62,175 nt of DNA from Candidatus Wallbacteria bacterium (lineage in GTDB: Bacteria; Muiribacteriota; JAQTZZ01): assembly GCA_028687545.1 (NCBI GenBank), contig JAQTZZ010000022.1, forward strand, positions 1-62,175, in the 5' to 3' direction. Below the pieces are notes generated by a model. It saw only the letters and a list, made by a program, of their open reading frames with translations, was not told the origin of the DNA and did not search any database. This document shows, one piece after another, positions 1 to 8,909 of this stretch. The translations under genes and the position numbers were made by a program. Within the stretch, counting starts at the first letter, position 1. Each line of letters begins with the position of its first letter.

Positions 1-1
1 G

Positions 2-493
2 CAGAGTCTTTCCAAATCAGGTACTGCCTTCTCCGAAGCCTATGCAGCGATGCGCACCGGAAAATCCGAACTTCAGACAGCCAGAACCGGCTACACTGCA
101 TCCAGGGCAGAATTCGAGAGAACACTTGCCCTGATCGACAAACTCACAGCCCAGCTCCAGAGCACCATCGGCCCCCCCCAGCCTCAGCCGCCCCAGCCTC
201 AGCCGCCCCAGCCTCCCTGCCAGTTCTGCGTAGAGATCCGCAGGCAGCATGTCAATCCGGGAAATCAGATTGTGGTCAGCGAAAACACCCTTGAAGGTCA
301 GCGCGTGATGCAGGTAGTCAGAAATAAAATTAACAATGAAATGTCCACTCTTGAGAGGATCCAGGTCAAATTTGCGCTCAGCGGGGCCAATGGTTTCACC
401 TGCGCCCTCGTCAAGTGCAACAACCAGAGGTATGTCTTCTTCTGGTGGCATATTCTGGACGAGATCATGGACATCCTGCCGATCGATAAGTAA
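2..493 (+). CDS. Partial hypothetical protein with Pro/Gln-rich linker (5' end outside window)
   Basis: The reading frame is open from the window edge to a TAA at 491-493, so the true start lies upstream. I do not recognise the family. The visible part has a charged, helix-prone segment, then a Pro-Gln linker encoded by a 15-bp tandem repeat, then a compact C-terminal domain that opens with a CxxC pair and contains a second Cys pair and many aromatic residues. The helix, linker and small-domain plan suits a surface or secreted protein, but without the N-terminus a signal peptide cannot be checked. A strong bidirectional hairpin terminator follows the stop codon. It faces a convergent gene. 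Confidence 0.6.
   Translation, partial: QSLSKSGTAFSEAYAAMRTGKSELQTARTGYTASRAEFERTLALIDKLTAQLQSTIGPPQPQPPQPQPPQPPCQFCVEIRRQHVNPGNQIVVSENTLEGQRVMQVVRNKINNEMSTLERIQVKFALSGANGFTCALVKCNNQRYVFFWWHILDEIMDILPIDK
176..217 (+). repeat. 15-bp tandem repeat encoding PPQPQ linker
   Basis: Two full copies and a partial third copy of a 15-base unit (CCCCAGCCTCAGCCG) lie in frame in the first gene and encode a Pro-Gln-rich linker. Copy number could vary by slippage without shifting the frame. Confidence 0.8.
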
Positions 494-512
494 AAAATTC
501 ATTCTGCCAATC

Positions 513-541
513 AAAAAAGGCCCGGCAACGGGCCTTTTTTT
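513..541. terminator. Bidirectional Rho-independent terminator
   Basis: A 12-bp perfect stem (arms 513-524 and 529-540) with a GCAA loop has an A-run on one side and a T-run on the other. It can terminate both the plus-strand gene ending at 493 and the convergent minus-strand gene ending at 561. Confidence 0.9.
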
Positions 542-560
542 GATTCATTTTACTATAAAA

Positions 561-1079
561 TCAATCCAGTCGAGCGCATTCTACCAGTCTGACCAGCCCT
601 CTATCCTGAAAGTCGACGATGATTATATGAAGTCCGCCTTCTGTTCTCTCCTTGGAAACAACTTTTCCTTCCTCGCCGAAGATCCCATGATAAACCGTAT
701 CACCGACCCGGTACTCCTGTGTGATGTTGTATTCTTTCTTCACGACCCTGGTCTGAATTGTCTTCTTGCGGATCTCCTCTTTCCGGCCGTTGCGTTTAAG
801 TCCGAGACGGTTGAGTTTGCGGCAGATGGCGATCTCGCTGACATCGAAGTGCCTGGCCATATCCTTATCTTTAAATTTCACGTAGTTTTTGCGCAGATAA
901 TCTTCTTCAGTGCCGGTCCATTTTTTCTGGGTCTGCCTGATCAATCCCATGCGTGAGAGTTTACGCTGGATCGCAATCGTGGATACTCCAAAAAATTCAG
1001 CCAGTTCCTTGTTGGAAAGAGTCTTGAATTTTTCCCTGAGCAGTTCCTCGTCACCACGAGTCCAGTGTTTGGTAGCCAT
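561..1079 (-). CDS. Two-repeat SANT/HTH-like DNA-binding protein with PcrA/UvrD-type Tudor-like C-terminus
   Basis: The 172-residue protein starts at the ATG at 1079, which is preceded by AGGGAGTG; a longer in-frame extension lacks such a site. Residues about 4-47 and 53-96 are two similar repeats (WTRGDEELLREKF and WTGTEEDYLRKNY) with SANT/Myb-like or HTH character. A basic linker follows. Residues about 124-172 (YRVGDTVYHGIFGEEGKVVS) look like the small Tudor-like domain at the C-terminus of PcrA/UvrD helicases, which is known to contact RNA polymerase. A transcription-linked DNA-binding role is inferred; no target is visible. The gene lies 2 nt downstream of the HEAT-repeat gene, so the two probably form one operon. 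The domain combination is unusual. Confidence 0.8.
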   Translation of the reverse strand: MATKHWTRGDEELLREKFKTLSNKELAEFFGVSTIAIQRKLSRMGLIRQTQKKWTGTEEDYLRKNYVKFKDKDMARHFDVSEIAICRKLNRLGLKRNGRKEEIRKKTIQTRVVKKEYNITQEYRVGDTVYHGIFGEEGKVVSKERTEGGLHIIIVDFQDRGLVRLVECARLD

Positions 1080-1081
1080 GA

Positions 1082-1762
1082 TCACTCCCTTCCCGACAAA
1101 GCTTTCTCTGCAAACCCCAATAAAGCTATCAATGCGTTGCGACATATGTCCTCATCCTCATTCATAAGATAGTTGAAGAGATAATCCAGAAAATCATTGA
1201 TGCCTAGCTCTCCAAATGCATATAGGGCGGAAGCCTGCATCCACTTGTCCTTATTGGACAACATGCTCATGAAGATCCCCCGGACCTGCTCCCTCATTTT
1301 CGGATAAGCCCAGAGCGCCATCGCGGCGTTGGCTCGCACCCTGTTGTCGCCGTCTTCCAGGAGCGGCAGCAAATGCTCTTTGATCTTCTCGCTCTCGATT
1401 TTCCCGATGCCTTCCACAGCGTTGGCCCTTACTCTCCGGTCACTGCTCTTCAAAAATGGCAGCAGCTGTTCCAGAAATTCTTCATGCCTGAGTTCCCCGA
1501 TTACAATCAGCAGTCTGGCGATCACCTTATCGTTTTTTTCTTGATTGAGCCATTCGACAAGGAACTTTTCCAGTCCAGGCTTTGGAGATCTGAGGAGATA
1601 GTCAAGCACCAGCAGTTTGATCATCTCATTTTTGCCGGGTAAAATCCGGAAAAAATCCTGGTGCTTCCCGGGATCGTTCAGGTAAGCGTCGAAATCTTCC
1701 AGATAAAGCTCATCGTGTTCGAGCTTGTGAAAGATATCATTTTCCTTCTGTTCGATCGCCAT
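1082..1762 (-). CDS. HEAT-repeat protein
   Basis: The 226-residue soluble protein has no signal peptide. From about residue 60 it consists of repeated helical pairs with the HEAT/PBS-lyase pattern (RRVRANAVEGIGKI, NRVRANAAMALWAY, KWMQASALYAFGEL). Such repeats form curved scaffolds for protein-protein contacts; no enzymatic motif is present. The start ATG follows GGAGTG. The gene sits between a lipoprotein gene (1 nt upstream) and the SANT/Tudor-like gene (2 nt downstream), so the three are very likely co-transcribed. The partner protein cannot be named from the sequence. Confidence 0.85.
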   Translation of the reverse strand: MAIEQKENDIFHKLEHDELYLEDFDAYLNDPGKHQDFFRILPGKNEMIKLLVLDYLLRSPKPGLEKFLVEWLNQEKNDKVIARLLIVIGELRHEEFLEQLLPFLKSSDRRVRANAVEGIGKIESEKIKEHLLPLLEDGDNRVRANAAMALWAYPKMREQVRGIFMSMLSNKDKWMQASALYAFGELGINDFLDYLFNYLMNEDEDICRNALIALLGFAEKALSGRE

Positions 1763-1763
1763 T

Positions 1764-2468
1764 TCAATTCACTCCAACCAAATATACATCCGGCTCGAAC
1801 TCACCTACGACTTTTCCAACCCTGCCTGAGAGATTAAACTTCATGATCATTTCTTTTGTGGCATTCCTTGCGACTGAGAAAGGGGTGAACTGATTACCGG
1901 ATTCCAGGGCAACAAGTTTGTTGAAATTTTTTTCATGCCAGTTGATCAGGGTTCCGCTGTCTGTCTTGTATGTGACGCATACCTCTTCGATCTTCATTTC
2001 CATCCTTTTGTAACTGCCTTCCGGCGCGTCAGCGATCCAGTTGACATTTTCAGCTTTGAGGATGAAATTACTGGCTGTGACAGTTCTCGATGGTGCCGAA
2101 TCCACCATATTGCAGAGCGATCCTGAATTGTTGTCGAGCAGCAGGACTGCTCCGTCTTCGCGGTATTTAGCCGTAAAAATCGGGACTTCTTTTCCACCGC
2201 TTGTGATCAGATTGACCTTGGAGATGATAATGGCGCAACCCACCAGCTTCTTGTCCGCGATCGAATCAGTGATCAGTGTGGAAGCGGAAGTTTTCTGAGG
2301 AGCCGTACTATAGCCATATGGCGCTTCAGTCACGACTTCCATCCGGAGATTGACGATTCCGTCCACCACCGAGCTGGTGACTGAACTGGATTCACTGCAA
2401 CCGATGAAAATACCCAGCAAACCCGAGATGACCATGATTATCACTAACAATGTGTAAAACTTGTGCAT
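1764..2468 (-). CDS. Predicted lipoprotein, function unknown
   Basis: The N-terminus is a short basic start, a hydrophobic segment and a lipobox (IFIGC, acylated Cys24), so the mature protein should be lipid-anchored. The remaining 210 residues look beta-rich, with no recognised catalytic motif. The layout of alternating strands and Ser/Thr-rich loops faintly recalls small DUF4382-type lipoproteins, but I would not assign it. The start ATG has a strong AAGGAG site 7 nt upstream. It is the first gene of the lipoprotein-HEAT-SANT/Tudor run. Confidence 0.8.
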   Translation of the reverse strand: MHKFYTLLVIIMVISGLLGIFIGCSESSSVTSSVVDGIVNLRMEVVTEAPYGYSTAPQKTSASTLITDSIADKKLVGCAIIISKVNLITSGGKEVPIFTAKYREDGAVLLLDNNSGSLCNMVDSAPSRTVTASNFILKAENVNWIADAPEGSYKRMEMKIEEVCVTYKTDSGTLINWHEKNFNKLVALESGNQFTPFSVARNATKEMIMKFNLSGRVGKVVGEFEPDVYLVGVN

Positions 2469-2546
2469 TGAAAAACTCCTTGCATGGATTTTTAATAATC
2501 TTTTCGTCAGAATAAATAAAAAGGTTAATGGTAAAAAACTGATTTA

Positions 2547-4406
2547 CTATCTGAATCTATACAGAATGTTTAGCCCGACTTTTCCTTTGTCGGTTTCGCG
2601 GTCCAGTTCGTAGACAAGATCAGACACGAATTTTTTTGTATAAAATCTGAGCCCTGAATTCAAGAAATTGGAGTGCGATCGGAATTTGTCCCCTGTTTCG
2701 AGCATCAGATAAGCAGGGAGATTGAAAATCTTGGACTCGACCCCGAATGAAGAGAGGCAATAATTCCCTTTGCTCGATATATAGTTCAGATTATGCAAGA
2801 ACTGCAGCCCCAGGTAGCGCGGAGGATGATAGCTGCTTGCAAGATATGCCCTTCCCCGTTCATCCGAATCGTTTCCGGCCAGCCTGCCCTCCCCGCCCAG
2901 CGCGAATCTGAACGGGTGCAGTTCGTGATTGTTGAGCGCGATCTTTCCTCCCAAAGTAAGGGAATCGCTGCTTTCATAATAACCTTTGTCGAATTCAAGC
3001 AGTTCTCCGTAAAGATACAAATCAGCTCTTTTCCAGGGAGTATAATTCAAGCCCAGAAAATCGATTCCTGAATCAGTGGATTCATCAAGTCCATCATGAC
3101 TTTTGTATAAAGCAGCCCTGCTTTCCACGCACCAGACATTCTGAAGAAGCTCGGCGCATTTGAGATCAATCAGCCTGGGTGCTCTGCCTGGAGCATAATT
3201 ACGGTATCTGCACAGCTGCAAATCAATGGAATCCGCCTTTTTCTCGACTTCATTCAAGAATTCTCCCAGATTGTAAGTATAGCCATTCTCGAAACCGGCA
3301 GGCCTTTTCTCCAGGGCCTCTATCTCGGTTCCAGCTTTCGGTGTTTCGTTTTCACTGCAGTCGATTCCAGGTTTCGGGATCAATTTTCCAATCTCAGGTT
3401 TTCCGTTTCCCGGTTCATCATAATGCTTGGAGTCATCTTTTTTTTCTTTGATTTCTTTATCAATGTTATCCAGATTCTGTTCCAGCCGTTTCAGAAAATC
3501 GCTGAAATCTCCATAATCTCCTTTTTTGATCATTCCCTCAGGCAGTTTTCTGATTTTCTGATTTTCCAAAGGTTTTACCGGCTGAGGCTGAATCTCCAAT
3601 CCAGCAGAAGTTTTTGTCTCCTCTGTCATGATTTCATCTGTCTTCAGCGCAGTCTCGGCAGTATTTCCGCTGATGGTTTCCTGAGTATTATCCATCTGCT
3701 CCTGAAGTGAAGCTATCCGTTCAATCGCGCTCGAAAGTCCAGGATTGCTCAAGCCTATCGAACCTGGCTGAATTGATTTCACCTCGTCTGTCATGTCTTG
3801 AGTCTCGCTCTCCTGGTCTTTGATTTCAGACAGAAGGGAATCGACTTCTTCTGGCCCGTAAGTCTCGGTATTGGATTCGACAGTCAGTTGGACAGGTTTT
3901 TTTCCTGTCTCGTTTCCTGGGATCTCTTTTTTCCGCTTGAGAGCTGCAGATTTCTGTTCCTCAAGCTTATCTTCAAGCTGCCGCTCCTCCTCCTCGTCGT
4001 CCCTGGTGGTTCTGTAGGCAGCCAACCTGTCGAACTCCACGTTCAGAGTAGATACATTGATCTGATAATATTTCAGAAGTTCAGGTTTTAAAAAATCACA
4101 GATAGCTTTGGTTTCCCCGATAGCCTTGCGCAATCCAAAAAAAAGAGGTTTGCGTTTAGCCTCAGGCACTTCCAGGTCCACGTATGAATTTGCTACCAGT
4201 ATCTCTGAGATGACTCCTGCCATTTCAGCCTTTGTCATGCGGATTTTCGGGTCAAGATATTTATCCATTTCCCGGATTCCGGACACTGAAATAATTAAGT
4301 TGAGCTGGGAATAAGCAGGTGAACTCTGGGGGATCTCTTCAGCATAAAGAGAAAACCAACCGGAAAATACGATAGCGACAACGAGAATGAGCTGGAAAGC
4401 TTTCAT
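2547..4406 (-). CDS. SLH-like / coiled-coil / beta-barrel outer-membrane protein
   Basis: The 619-residue protein has a signal peptide (cleavage near residue 22). Residues about 30-75 (KIRMTKAEMAGVISEIL) resemble an SLH domain. A long charged, low-complexity, helix-prone middle (about 130-390) follows. The C-terminal ~200 residues alternate polar and hydrophobic residues with many aromatics and end LNILYRFR, as in outer-membrane barrels. SLH-spacer-barrel proteins in other diderms (the OmpM/Omp-alpha/Slp type) tie the outer membrane to the cell wall, and I infer a similar tether here. The RBS before the ATG is weak. It lies 53 nt after a TPR gene and before a lipoprotein gene, all on the minus strand. 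Confidence 0.75.
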   Translation of the reverse strand: MKAFQLILVVAIVFSGWFSLYAEEIPQSSPAYSQLNLIISVSGIREMDKYLDPKIRMTKAEMAGVISEILVANSYVDLEVPEAKRKPLFFGLRKAIGETKAICDFLKPELLKYYQINVSTLNVEFDRLAAYRTTRDDEEEERQLEDKLEEQKSAALKRKKEIPGNETGKKPVQLTVESNTETYGPEEVDSLLSEIKDQESETQDMTDEVKSIQPGSIGLSNPGLSSAIERIASLQEQMDNTQETISGNTAETALKTDEIMTEETKTSAGLEIQPQPVKPLENQKIRKLPEGMIKKGDYGDFSDFLKRLEQNLDNIDKEIKEKKDDSKHYDEPGNGKPEIGKLIPKPGIDCSENETPKAGTEIEALEKRPAGFENGYTYNLGEFLNEVEKKADSIDLQLCRYRNYAPGRAPRLIDLKCAELLQNVWCVESRAALYKSHDGLDESTDSGIDFLGLNYTPWKRADLYLYGELLEFDKGYYESSDSLTLGGKIALNNHELHPFRFALGGEGRLAGNDSDERGRAYLASSYHPPRYLGLQFLHNLNYISSKGNYCLSSFGVESKIFNLPAYLMLETGDKFRSHSNFLNSGLRFYTKKFVSDLVYELDRETDKGKVGLNILYRFR

Positions 4407-4430
4407 CTATCATATTATCGGTAAATATTA

Positions 4431-4450
4431 GTGAATGGTGAATGGTGAAT
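4431..4450. repeat. Short GTGAATG tandem repeat
   Basis: About three near-perfect copies of the 7-mer GTGAATG lie in the 53-nt gap between the barrel-protein and TPR genes. No function is evident. Confidence 0.5.
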
Positions 4451-4459
4451 TGATAATGA

Positions 4460-6346
4460 TCAGTGTCTGGTGAAGAGTGTCCTGAAAAAAGCTGCAATGT
4501 CCCGTGAAATGTCTGAATTATCGTCTTCAAATGCAGAAACCAGGATTTCCAGTTTTTCCCTGTTGAAATACTGGCTGATGAAATTGGATTCCCTGGTGAA
4601 TTCGAGCTGGTTCAGCTGCCAGCTCCGAAAAAAACTCTTCAATGATTCAGTGAGATCATTCACAATCAGAAAATACAGGCCAAGATAGTAATGAACTCCC
4701 CAGTGATAGTTGTCGACTCGTTCCGCGATTCTCAGTTCCCTTTGTGCGGATTCCTGCTCTTCCAGAAACAGATACGCCCGTGATTTCAAAAGAATCTCCT
4801 CCACATTCCTCGGTGAAATTTCAGCCAGCTTCTGCCACACTCCGCGGGCATTTCTGATTTTTTTCTGCTTGAGGTAGATTTTCCCCATCAGGTCGAGAAC
4901 CTGGTAATCGTCGGGGACCAGCTCCAGATAGCGCCGGAAATACTTAACTGATTTCTCGAGGATGTTTTCCTGGTAATTTATCAATCCCAGGTGATAGAGC
5001 GCTTTCCGCTCATCTGGATAGAATCGGATCACCCTGGAAAACATCTCCCTGGCCCGACTTGAATCGCCGTGTTTATAGTAAATCTGTCCAAGCAGCAGGG
5101 CCGGTTCCTGGAAGTCGGTACCGCAATTCACCGCTCGTTCGAGGAAAGAAGCGGCATCCTCGTCTTTTCCTTCCTCCAGGGCGATCATGCCTAGATACAT
5201 ATATGCAAGGCCGGATTTAGAGTCAACGTCAGCGATCTCGGTAAAAACAGCCCTCGCCTGTGAGTATTTTTTCAGCTCAAACAGCAGTCTCCCTCTCTCG
5301 ATCTGTACCCGGTCGACCTGCTGAGAAATTGAATCGTACGCTTCCAGGGCTTCCTCCAGCCTGTCTGCTGATTGGAGAAGCTGGGCCAGCCTCTCGATCA
5401 CTTCCGGATGACTGCCAAAGGAAGATACGTACTGTTTGAATCTGGCAATCCCGTTCTCAAAGTCTTTCCTGGAAACAAAATCACGATATTCCTGTTCAAG
5501 CTGATTCAGATTGAATTTCAATTCTCCGTTTCCCTGGGTGGGCTTTTCATCCTCTTTTTTTTCCGAAACAGTTTTTTCGGTTTTATGATTGATTTCCCGG
5601 AGCAGCCGGTTTCCAACGAAACTGTATGGATTAGTGATCAGAAAACCTTCGGTAACCCGCCGTGCCCTGTCCACGAGCCCATTGGATAAGTGAAAGTTCA
5701 CCAGACGGGCGAATATCTCCTGGTCGTTGGGATAAATATCATAGAGTACGCTCAGAACCTGCTCGACTTCTCCGATTTTATGCAGTTGTTCCAGGATGTC
5801 GGCAAGCAGCAGGAGCACAGGTTTACCGGTTTTATTAAGTTCCCGGGCTTGTTCTGCCGATTTGAGAGCTGCTTCGAAATCTTTCTGCAGAAAACTGCAT
5901 TTGGCCAGCTGATAATTTGCTTCCCAGTCATCTTCGCGGATTTTGAGAAGATGCTTGAAATTCAGTATCGCTTCCGGTATCTGGTTGAGTTCCAGGTGAG
6001 TGAGACCGAGATTTTTGGTGATCAGATAATCGCCCTGCCGGTATTTTTCCGCCATCTTAAAGGCTTTCAGAGCCTGAACAAGGCGTTTGAGCTGGAAAAG
6101 CACCACTCCCATGTTGAAAAAAGCGTCGCTGTCGTGGCGGTCATGGATCACTACCTTCTCAAAACAGGCCAGGCTGCCTTCCAGATCACCCAGAGCCAGA
6201 TCCACTACACCCAGGTTGTTCAATGCGGCAAAATTACCTGGATCCTGCTGCAGGACTTTCTGATAGCTGTCCTTGGCATCCTTGAAACTGCCCTTTTTCT
6301 GGTGCTTAAGACCCGCTTCGAAAAGCAGTTCAGTGCTCATCACCAT
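4460..6346 (-). CDS. TPR-repeat protein (628 aa)
   Basis: The cytoplasmic-looking protein has no signal peptide and is made almost entirely of tetratricopeptide repeats (for example AALNNLGVVDLALGDLEGSL). They fall in two blocks of about residues 1-245 and 285-600, separated by a charged linker rich in Lys and Glu. TPR arrays bind peptides or partner proteins; no catalytic domain is seen. The first ATG directly abuts the stop codon of the YhaM-like gene, and a second ATG two codons in is an equal candidate, so translational coupling is likely. The operon (STAS, histidine kinase, HD nuclease, TPR) suggests a scaffold in a signalling pathway; this is inference. Confidence 0.85.
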   Translation of the reverse strand: MVMSTELLFEAGLKHQKKGSFKDAKDSYQKVLQQDPGNFAALNNLGVVDLALGDLEGSLACFEKVVIHDRHDSDAFFNMGVVLFQLKRLVQALKAFKMAEKYRQGDYLITKNLGLTHLELNQIPEAILNFKHLLKIREDDWEANYQLAKCSFLQKDFEAALKSAEQARELNKTGKPVLLLLADILEQLHKIGEVEQVLSVLYDIYPNDQEIFARLVNFHLSNGLVDRARRVTEGFLITNPYSFVGNRLLREINHKTEKTVSEKKEDEKPTQGNGELKFNLNQLEQEYRDFVSRKDFENGIARFKQYVSSFGSHPEVIERLAQLLQSADRLEEALEAYDSISQQVDRVQIERGRLLFELKKYSQARAVFTEIADVDSKSGLAYMYLGMIALEEGKDEDAASFLERAVNCGTDFQEPALLLGQIYYKHGDSSRAREMFSRVIRFYPDERKALYHLGLINYQENILEKSVKYFRRYLELVPDDYQVLDLMGKIYLKQKKIRNARGVWQKLAEISPRNVEEILLKSRAYLFLEEQESAQRELRIAERVDNYHWGVHYYLGLYFLIVNDLTESLKSFFRSWQLNQLEFTRESNFISQYFNREKLEILVSAFEDDNSDISRDIAAFFRTLFTRH

Positions 6347-7306
6347 TCAATTGCCTTCCCTGTTTTCCTTGTAGATGTATATGTATCGCTCCAGAAATTT
6401 ATTGAAATCCGTCCAATCCCGACCCTGATTCTGCTGATAGAGTTTATCAATACCTGCCAGTTGGCTGTCAAGATAGTCGGAAAGAAAAAGGACCATTGCT
6501 TCCTTGAACTTTGGAAGCTTCGGAGAACCCCATTCATGATTCCCGTGGTGAGATACGATCAGATGAGTGAGGGCGTTTGCCAGTTCCTTGGGAAAATCAG
6601 GAATCTTCGCAATCATCTGCTCCAGCATCATGCTGCCGATCACTATGTGCCCGAGCAGCCTTCCCCTGGTGGAAAAATCGATCAGCGCCCCTCTGAATTC
6701 GTATTCCTCGATCTTGCCTATATCGTGCAGGAAGGATCCAGTGAGCAGCAGATCACTGTCAAGTCCGTAGTCTTCGGCGATTCGTCTGGAATGACGCATC
6801 ACAGAAGCAGTGTGCACCAGAAGCCCGTGGAGATAGGCGTGATGCCATTCCTTGGCTGCAGGCCAGCGCTCGAATTTTGAAATCAGATCCGTGTCTGATA
6901 AGACAAGGTCTATCAGACGGCGCAGGTGCGGGTTCCTGATCAGGCCTAAAAGTTCCTTCACCTCAGCCAGCACAGTAATATAATCATGACTGGAAACCGG
7001 CAGAAAGTCTTCAATTTCGAAGTCTTTAACCGGCGAAATTCTTGATACTTTCAGATATTCCTGGTTGTTGTATGATTCAGCTCTCACCAGGAACGAGTAT
7101 ATTCCTCCGATCTCCAGAAAATTCAGCCATGATTCGTAACTCTCGAAAGCCCTGGCATCGATTTCCCCGCTTTTATCAAAAACTGTCAGTTTCAGATATT
7201 TCTTGCCGGTCCTTCCCGAAGCTTCGTTGATCTGCTTCACAGCCAGGAGCGTGTTCAGTTCCTCTCCCCTGTTCTTCTTCAAATCAGCAATGTAGATTTT
7301 AGCCAT
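6347..7306 (-). CDS. YhaM-family 3'-5' exoribonuclease (OB fold + HD domain)
   Basis: Length (319 aa) and domain order match YhaM/CBF1-type nucleases. An N-terminal OB-fold lies at residues about 1-95, followed by an HD phosphohydrolase domain with the expected metal ligands: HGLLVHT (His165), FLHDIGK (His194-Asp195), a His near 220, SHHG (His253/254) and a downstream Asp in LSDYLD. YhaM degrades RNA and single-stranded DNA from the 3' end in an Mn-dependent manner. The start ATG overlaps the kinase stop by one base (TGATG), and the TPR gene follows with no gap. Why a nuclease is co-transcribed with a kinase and an anti-anti-sigma-type protein is unclear. Confidence 0.88.
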   Translation of the reverse strand: MAKIYIADLKKNRGEELNTLLAVKQINEASGRTGKKYLKLTVFDKSGEIDARAFESYESWLNFLEIGGIYSFLVRAESYNNQEYLKVSRISPVKDFEIEDFLPVSSHDYITVLAEVKELLGLIRNPHLRRLIDLVLSDTDLISKFERWPAAKEWHHAYLHGLLVHTASVMRHSRRIAEDYGLDSDLLLTGSFLHDIGKIEEYEFRGALIDFSTRGRLLGHIVIGSMMLEQMIAKIPDFPKELANALTHLIVSHHGNHEWGSPKLPKFKEAMVLFLSDYLDSQLAGIDKLYQQNQGRDWTDFNKFLERYIYIYKENREGN

Positions 7307-8904
7307 CAGTCACCTTCTTTTGGAATGTCTTCAATTTTAATGTCCCTGAGCGTGAAAAAAAATTCGCTGCCTACACCTACTCTGGATTCCAGCCAGATCT
7401 GCCCCCCCATTTTCGTGATGATGTCGTGCACGATATAAAGCCCGAGTCCGGTGCCTTTGGCGCTTTTATTGAGTCCGGTCTCGATCTGGTAAAACTTGCG
7501 AAAAATCTTTTCCCGATACTTGTCCGGAATGCCGCAGCCGAAATCGCGGACCGAGAAAAACAGTTTGCCTTCATCCCTGCGCAATACTTTGATCACGACC
7601 TTGCTTCCTTCAGGAGAAAATTTAATCGCATTTCCGACCAGATTTACGAAAATGCTCTCAAGCTTCTCCCTGTCGCAGACAAATTCGGTCAGAGGAGTCG
7701 AAAACTCCTCGGATACAGAAATTTTCTTTTCCAGAGCAAGGCTTTTAAAATTTTCCGACAGCTGCCTCAGAAATTCCGGGAAATTGATCAGTTCATACTC
7801 CAGTCGAAGGTCATTGCTCTGGAGCCTGGAAGCGTCCAGGATGTTGTTGATCAGCCTGATCAGATTGTTGCACTGGCGCAGTATCACACCCGAGAAATTC
7901 CTGTACTCTTCCGGAAGCTTGCCAAATCGTTCCATCAGGATCAGGGAAATGTAACCCTTGATGGAAGTGAGGGGTGTACGCAGTTCATGTGAGATGCAGG
8001 AAATGAAAAAATTCTTTTCCTCTTCGAGCTCTTTTTCCATAGTGGTGTCCCTGAGAACTGTGACTACGCCGATCGGGTCCCCCAGGGAATCTTCCATGAT
8101 TCTGGTCTTGGAGAGGAGAAAAATTCTGCCACGGTTAGGAAGATTCAAAATGATTTCTTTTTCCAGGACTTTTTCGGGATTGTTGAAAGTATGGAAAATC
8201 AAACCTTCCAGTTCCTCGATGCCCACTATTTCATTGAACGGCTTACCCTGGAAAGACAGGGGCGATTTGGAGGGGTCAAAAAGCCGGACTGCCTGCTCGT
8301 TAATATGCAGAATGCGATTGTCGAAATCTGTGATGATGATGCCTTCAGCGATTCCGTCCAGAACAGTCGAAAGTTCAATCGATGACTGATGCTTTCTCTC
8401 GTTCAGTATTTCGATCATCATGTTCTTTTCAAAGGCCAGGCGGAACACATCGAAAAAAGTCTGGAGCTTCAAAAGCTGCGGAACTGAGAATTTTTTCCGG
8501 CTGCAGTATCTGTCGAAAGCTACGATAGATTCCAGTTCATTGTTGAATTTGAATCCAGCCAGATAAAAGCTTTGCATCCTGAAATCCGAAAGAATGGGAA
8601 ATGCCTTGATCAGCCTGGAAATTTTTTCCGAGCCGATCAGATGGATTTTTCCATCCAGCAGAAAATTCAGGTATTTTCCAGCTCGCTTCCTGGAAAAGGA
8701 GAGCTTGCGCTCTCTCTTTTCGGGATACAGGTTTTTGCTGATCGAGAATTCGTGGAATTGTTCTCCCTTGCGGAGAAAGATGATCTTGCGCTCAATCCCG
8801 AAGTTTTCCAGAATCACAAAAAAATAGTCTAGGAATTCGGTAAAAGTGCTGAATTCAAGAAATTTCAGAAAAAAATCATGAAATTCGGCCGGATTTTTAT
8901 TCAA
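7306..8904 (-). CDS. Soluble sensor histidine kinase (GAF-like, PAS, HisKA, HATPase)
   Basis: The 532-residue protein has no membrane segments, so it should sense a cytoplasmic signal. An N-terminal GAF-like region lies at about 20-160 and a PAS domain at about 175-290 (LDGIAEGIIITD). A HisKA domain carries the phospho-acceptor His306 in SHELRTPLTSIKG. The ATP-binding domain has NLVGNAIKFSPEG (N box), FGCGIP (G1) and GTGLGLYI (G2). All catalytic boxes are intact. The start is a TTG at 8904, just after the STAS gene stop. No response regulator occurs nearby, so the partner must be encoded elsewhere. The operon with the STAS protein and HD nuclease suggests one signalling unit. Confidence 0.9.
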   Translation of the reverse strand: MNKNPAEFHDFFLKFLEFSTFTEFLDYFFVILENFGIERKIIFLRKGEQFHEFSISKNLYPEKRERKLSFSRKRAGKYLNFLLDGKIHLIGSEKISRLIKAFPILSDFRMQSFYLAGFKFNNELESIVAFDRYCSRKKFSVPQLLKLQTFFDVFRLAFEKNMMIEILNERKHQSSIELSTVLDGIAEGIIITDFDNRILHINEQAVRLFDPSKSPLSFQGKPFNEIVGIEELEGLIFHTFNNPEKVLEKEIILNLPNRGRIFLLSKTRIMEDSLGDPIGVVTVLRDTTMEKELEEEKNFFISCISHELRTPLTSIKGYISLILMERFGKLPEEYRNFSGVILRQCNNLIRLINNILDASRLQSNDLRLEYELINFPEFLRQLSENFKSLALEKKISVSEEFSTPLTEFVCDREKLESIFVNLVGNAIKFSPEGSKVVIKVLRRDEGKLFFSVRDFGCGIPDKYREKIFRKFYQIETGLNKSAKGTGLGLYIVHDIITKMGGQIWLESRVGVGSEFFFTLRDIKIEDIPKEGD

Positions 8905-8909
8905 ACGGA

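Noticed and set aside
5690-6880. Long plus-strand ORF (396 codons) opposite the TPR and YhaM genes
   Set aside because: It lies wholly antisense to two well-supported genes, has no RBS or recognisable domain, and its residue pattern is that of a shadow frame.
7426-7992. Plus-strand ORFs opposite the histidine kinase
   Set aside because: The antisense frames stay open only because of the kinase's codon usage; the kinase motifs are certain.
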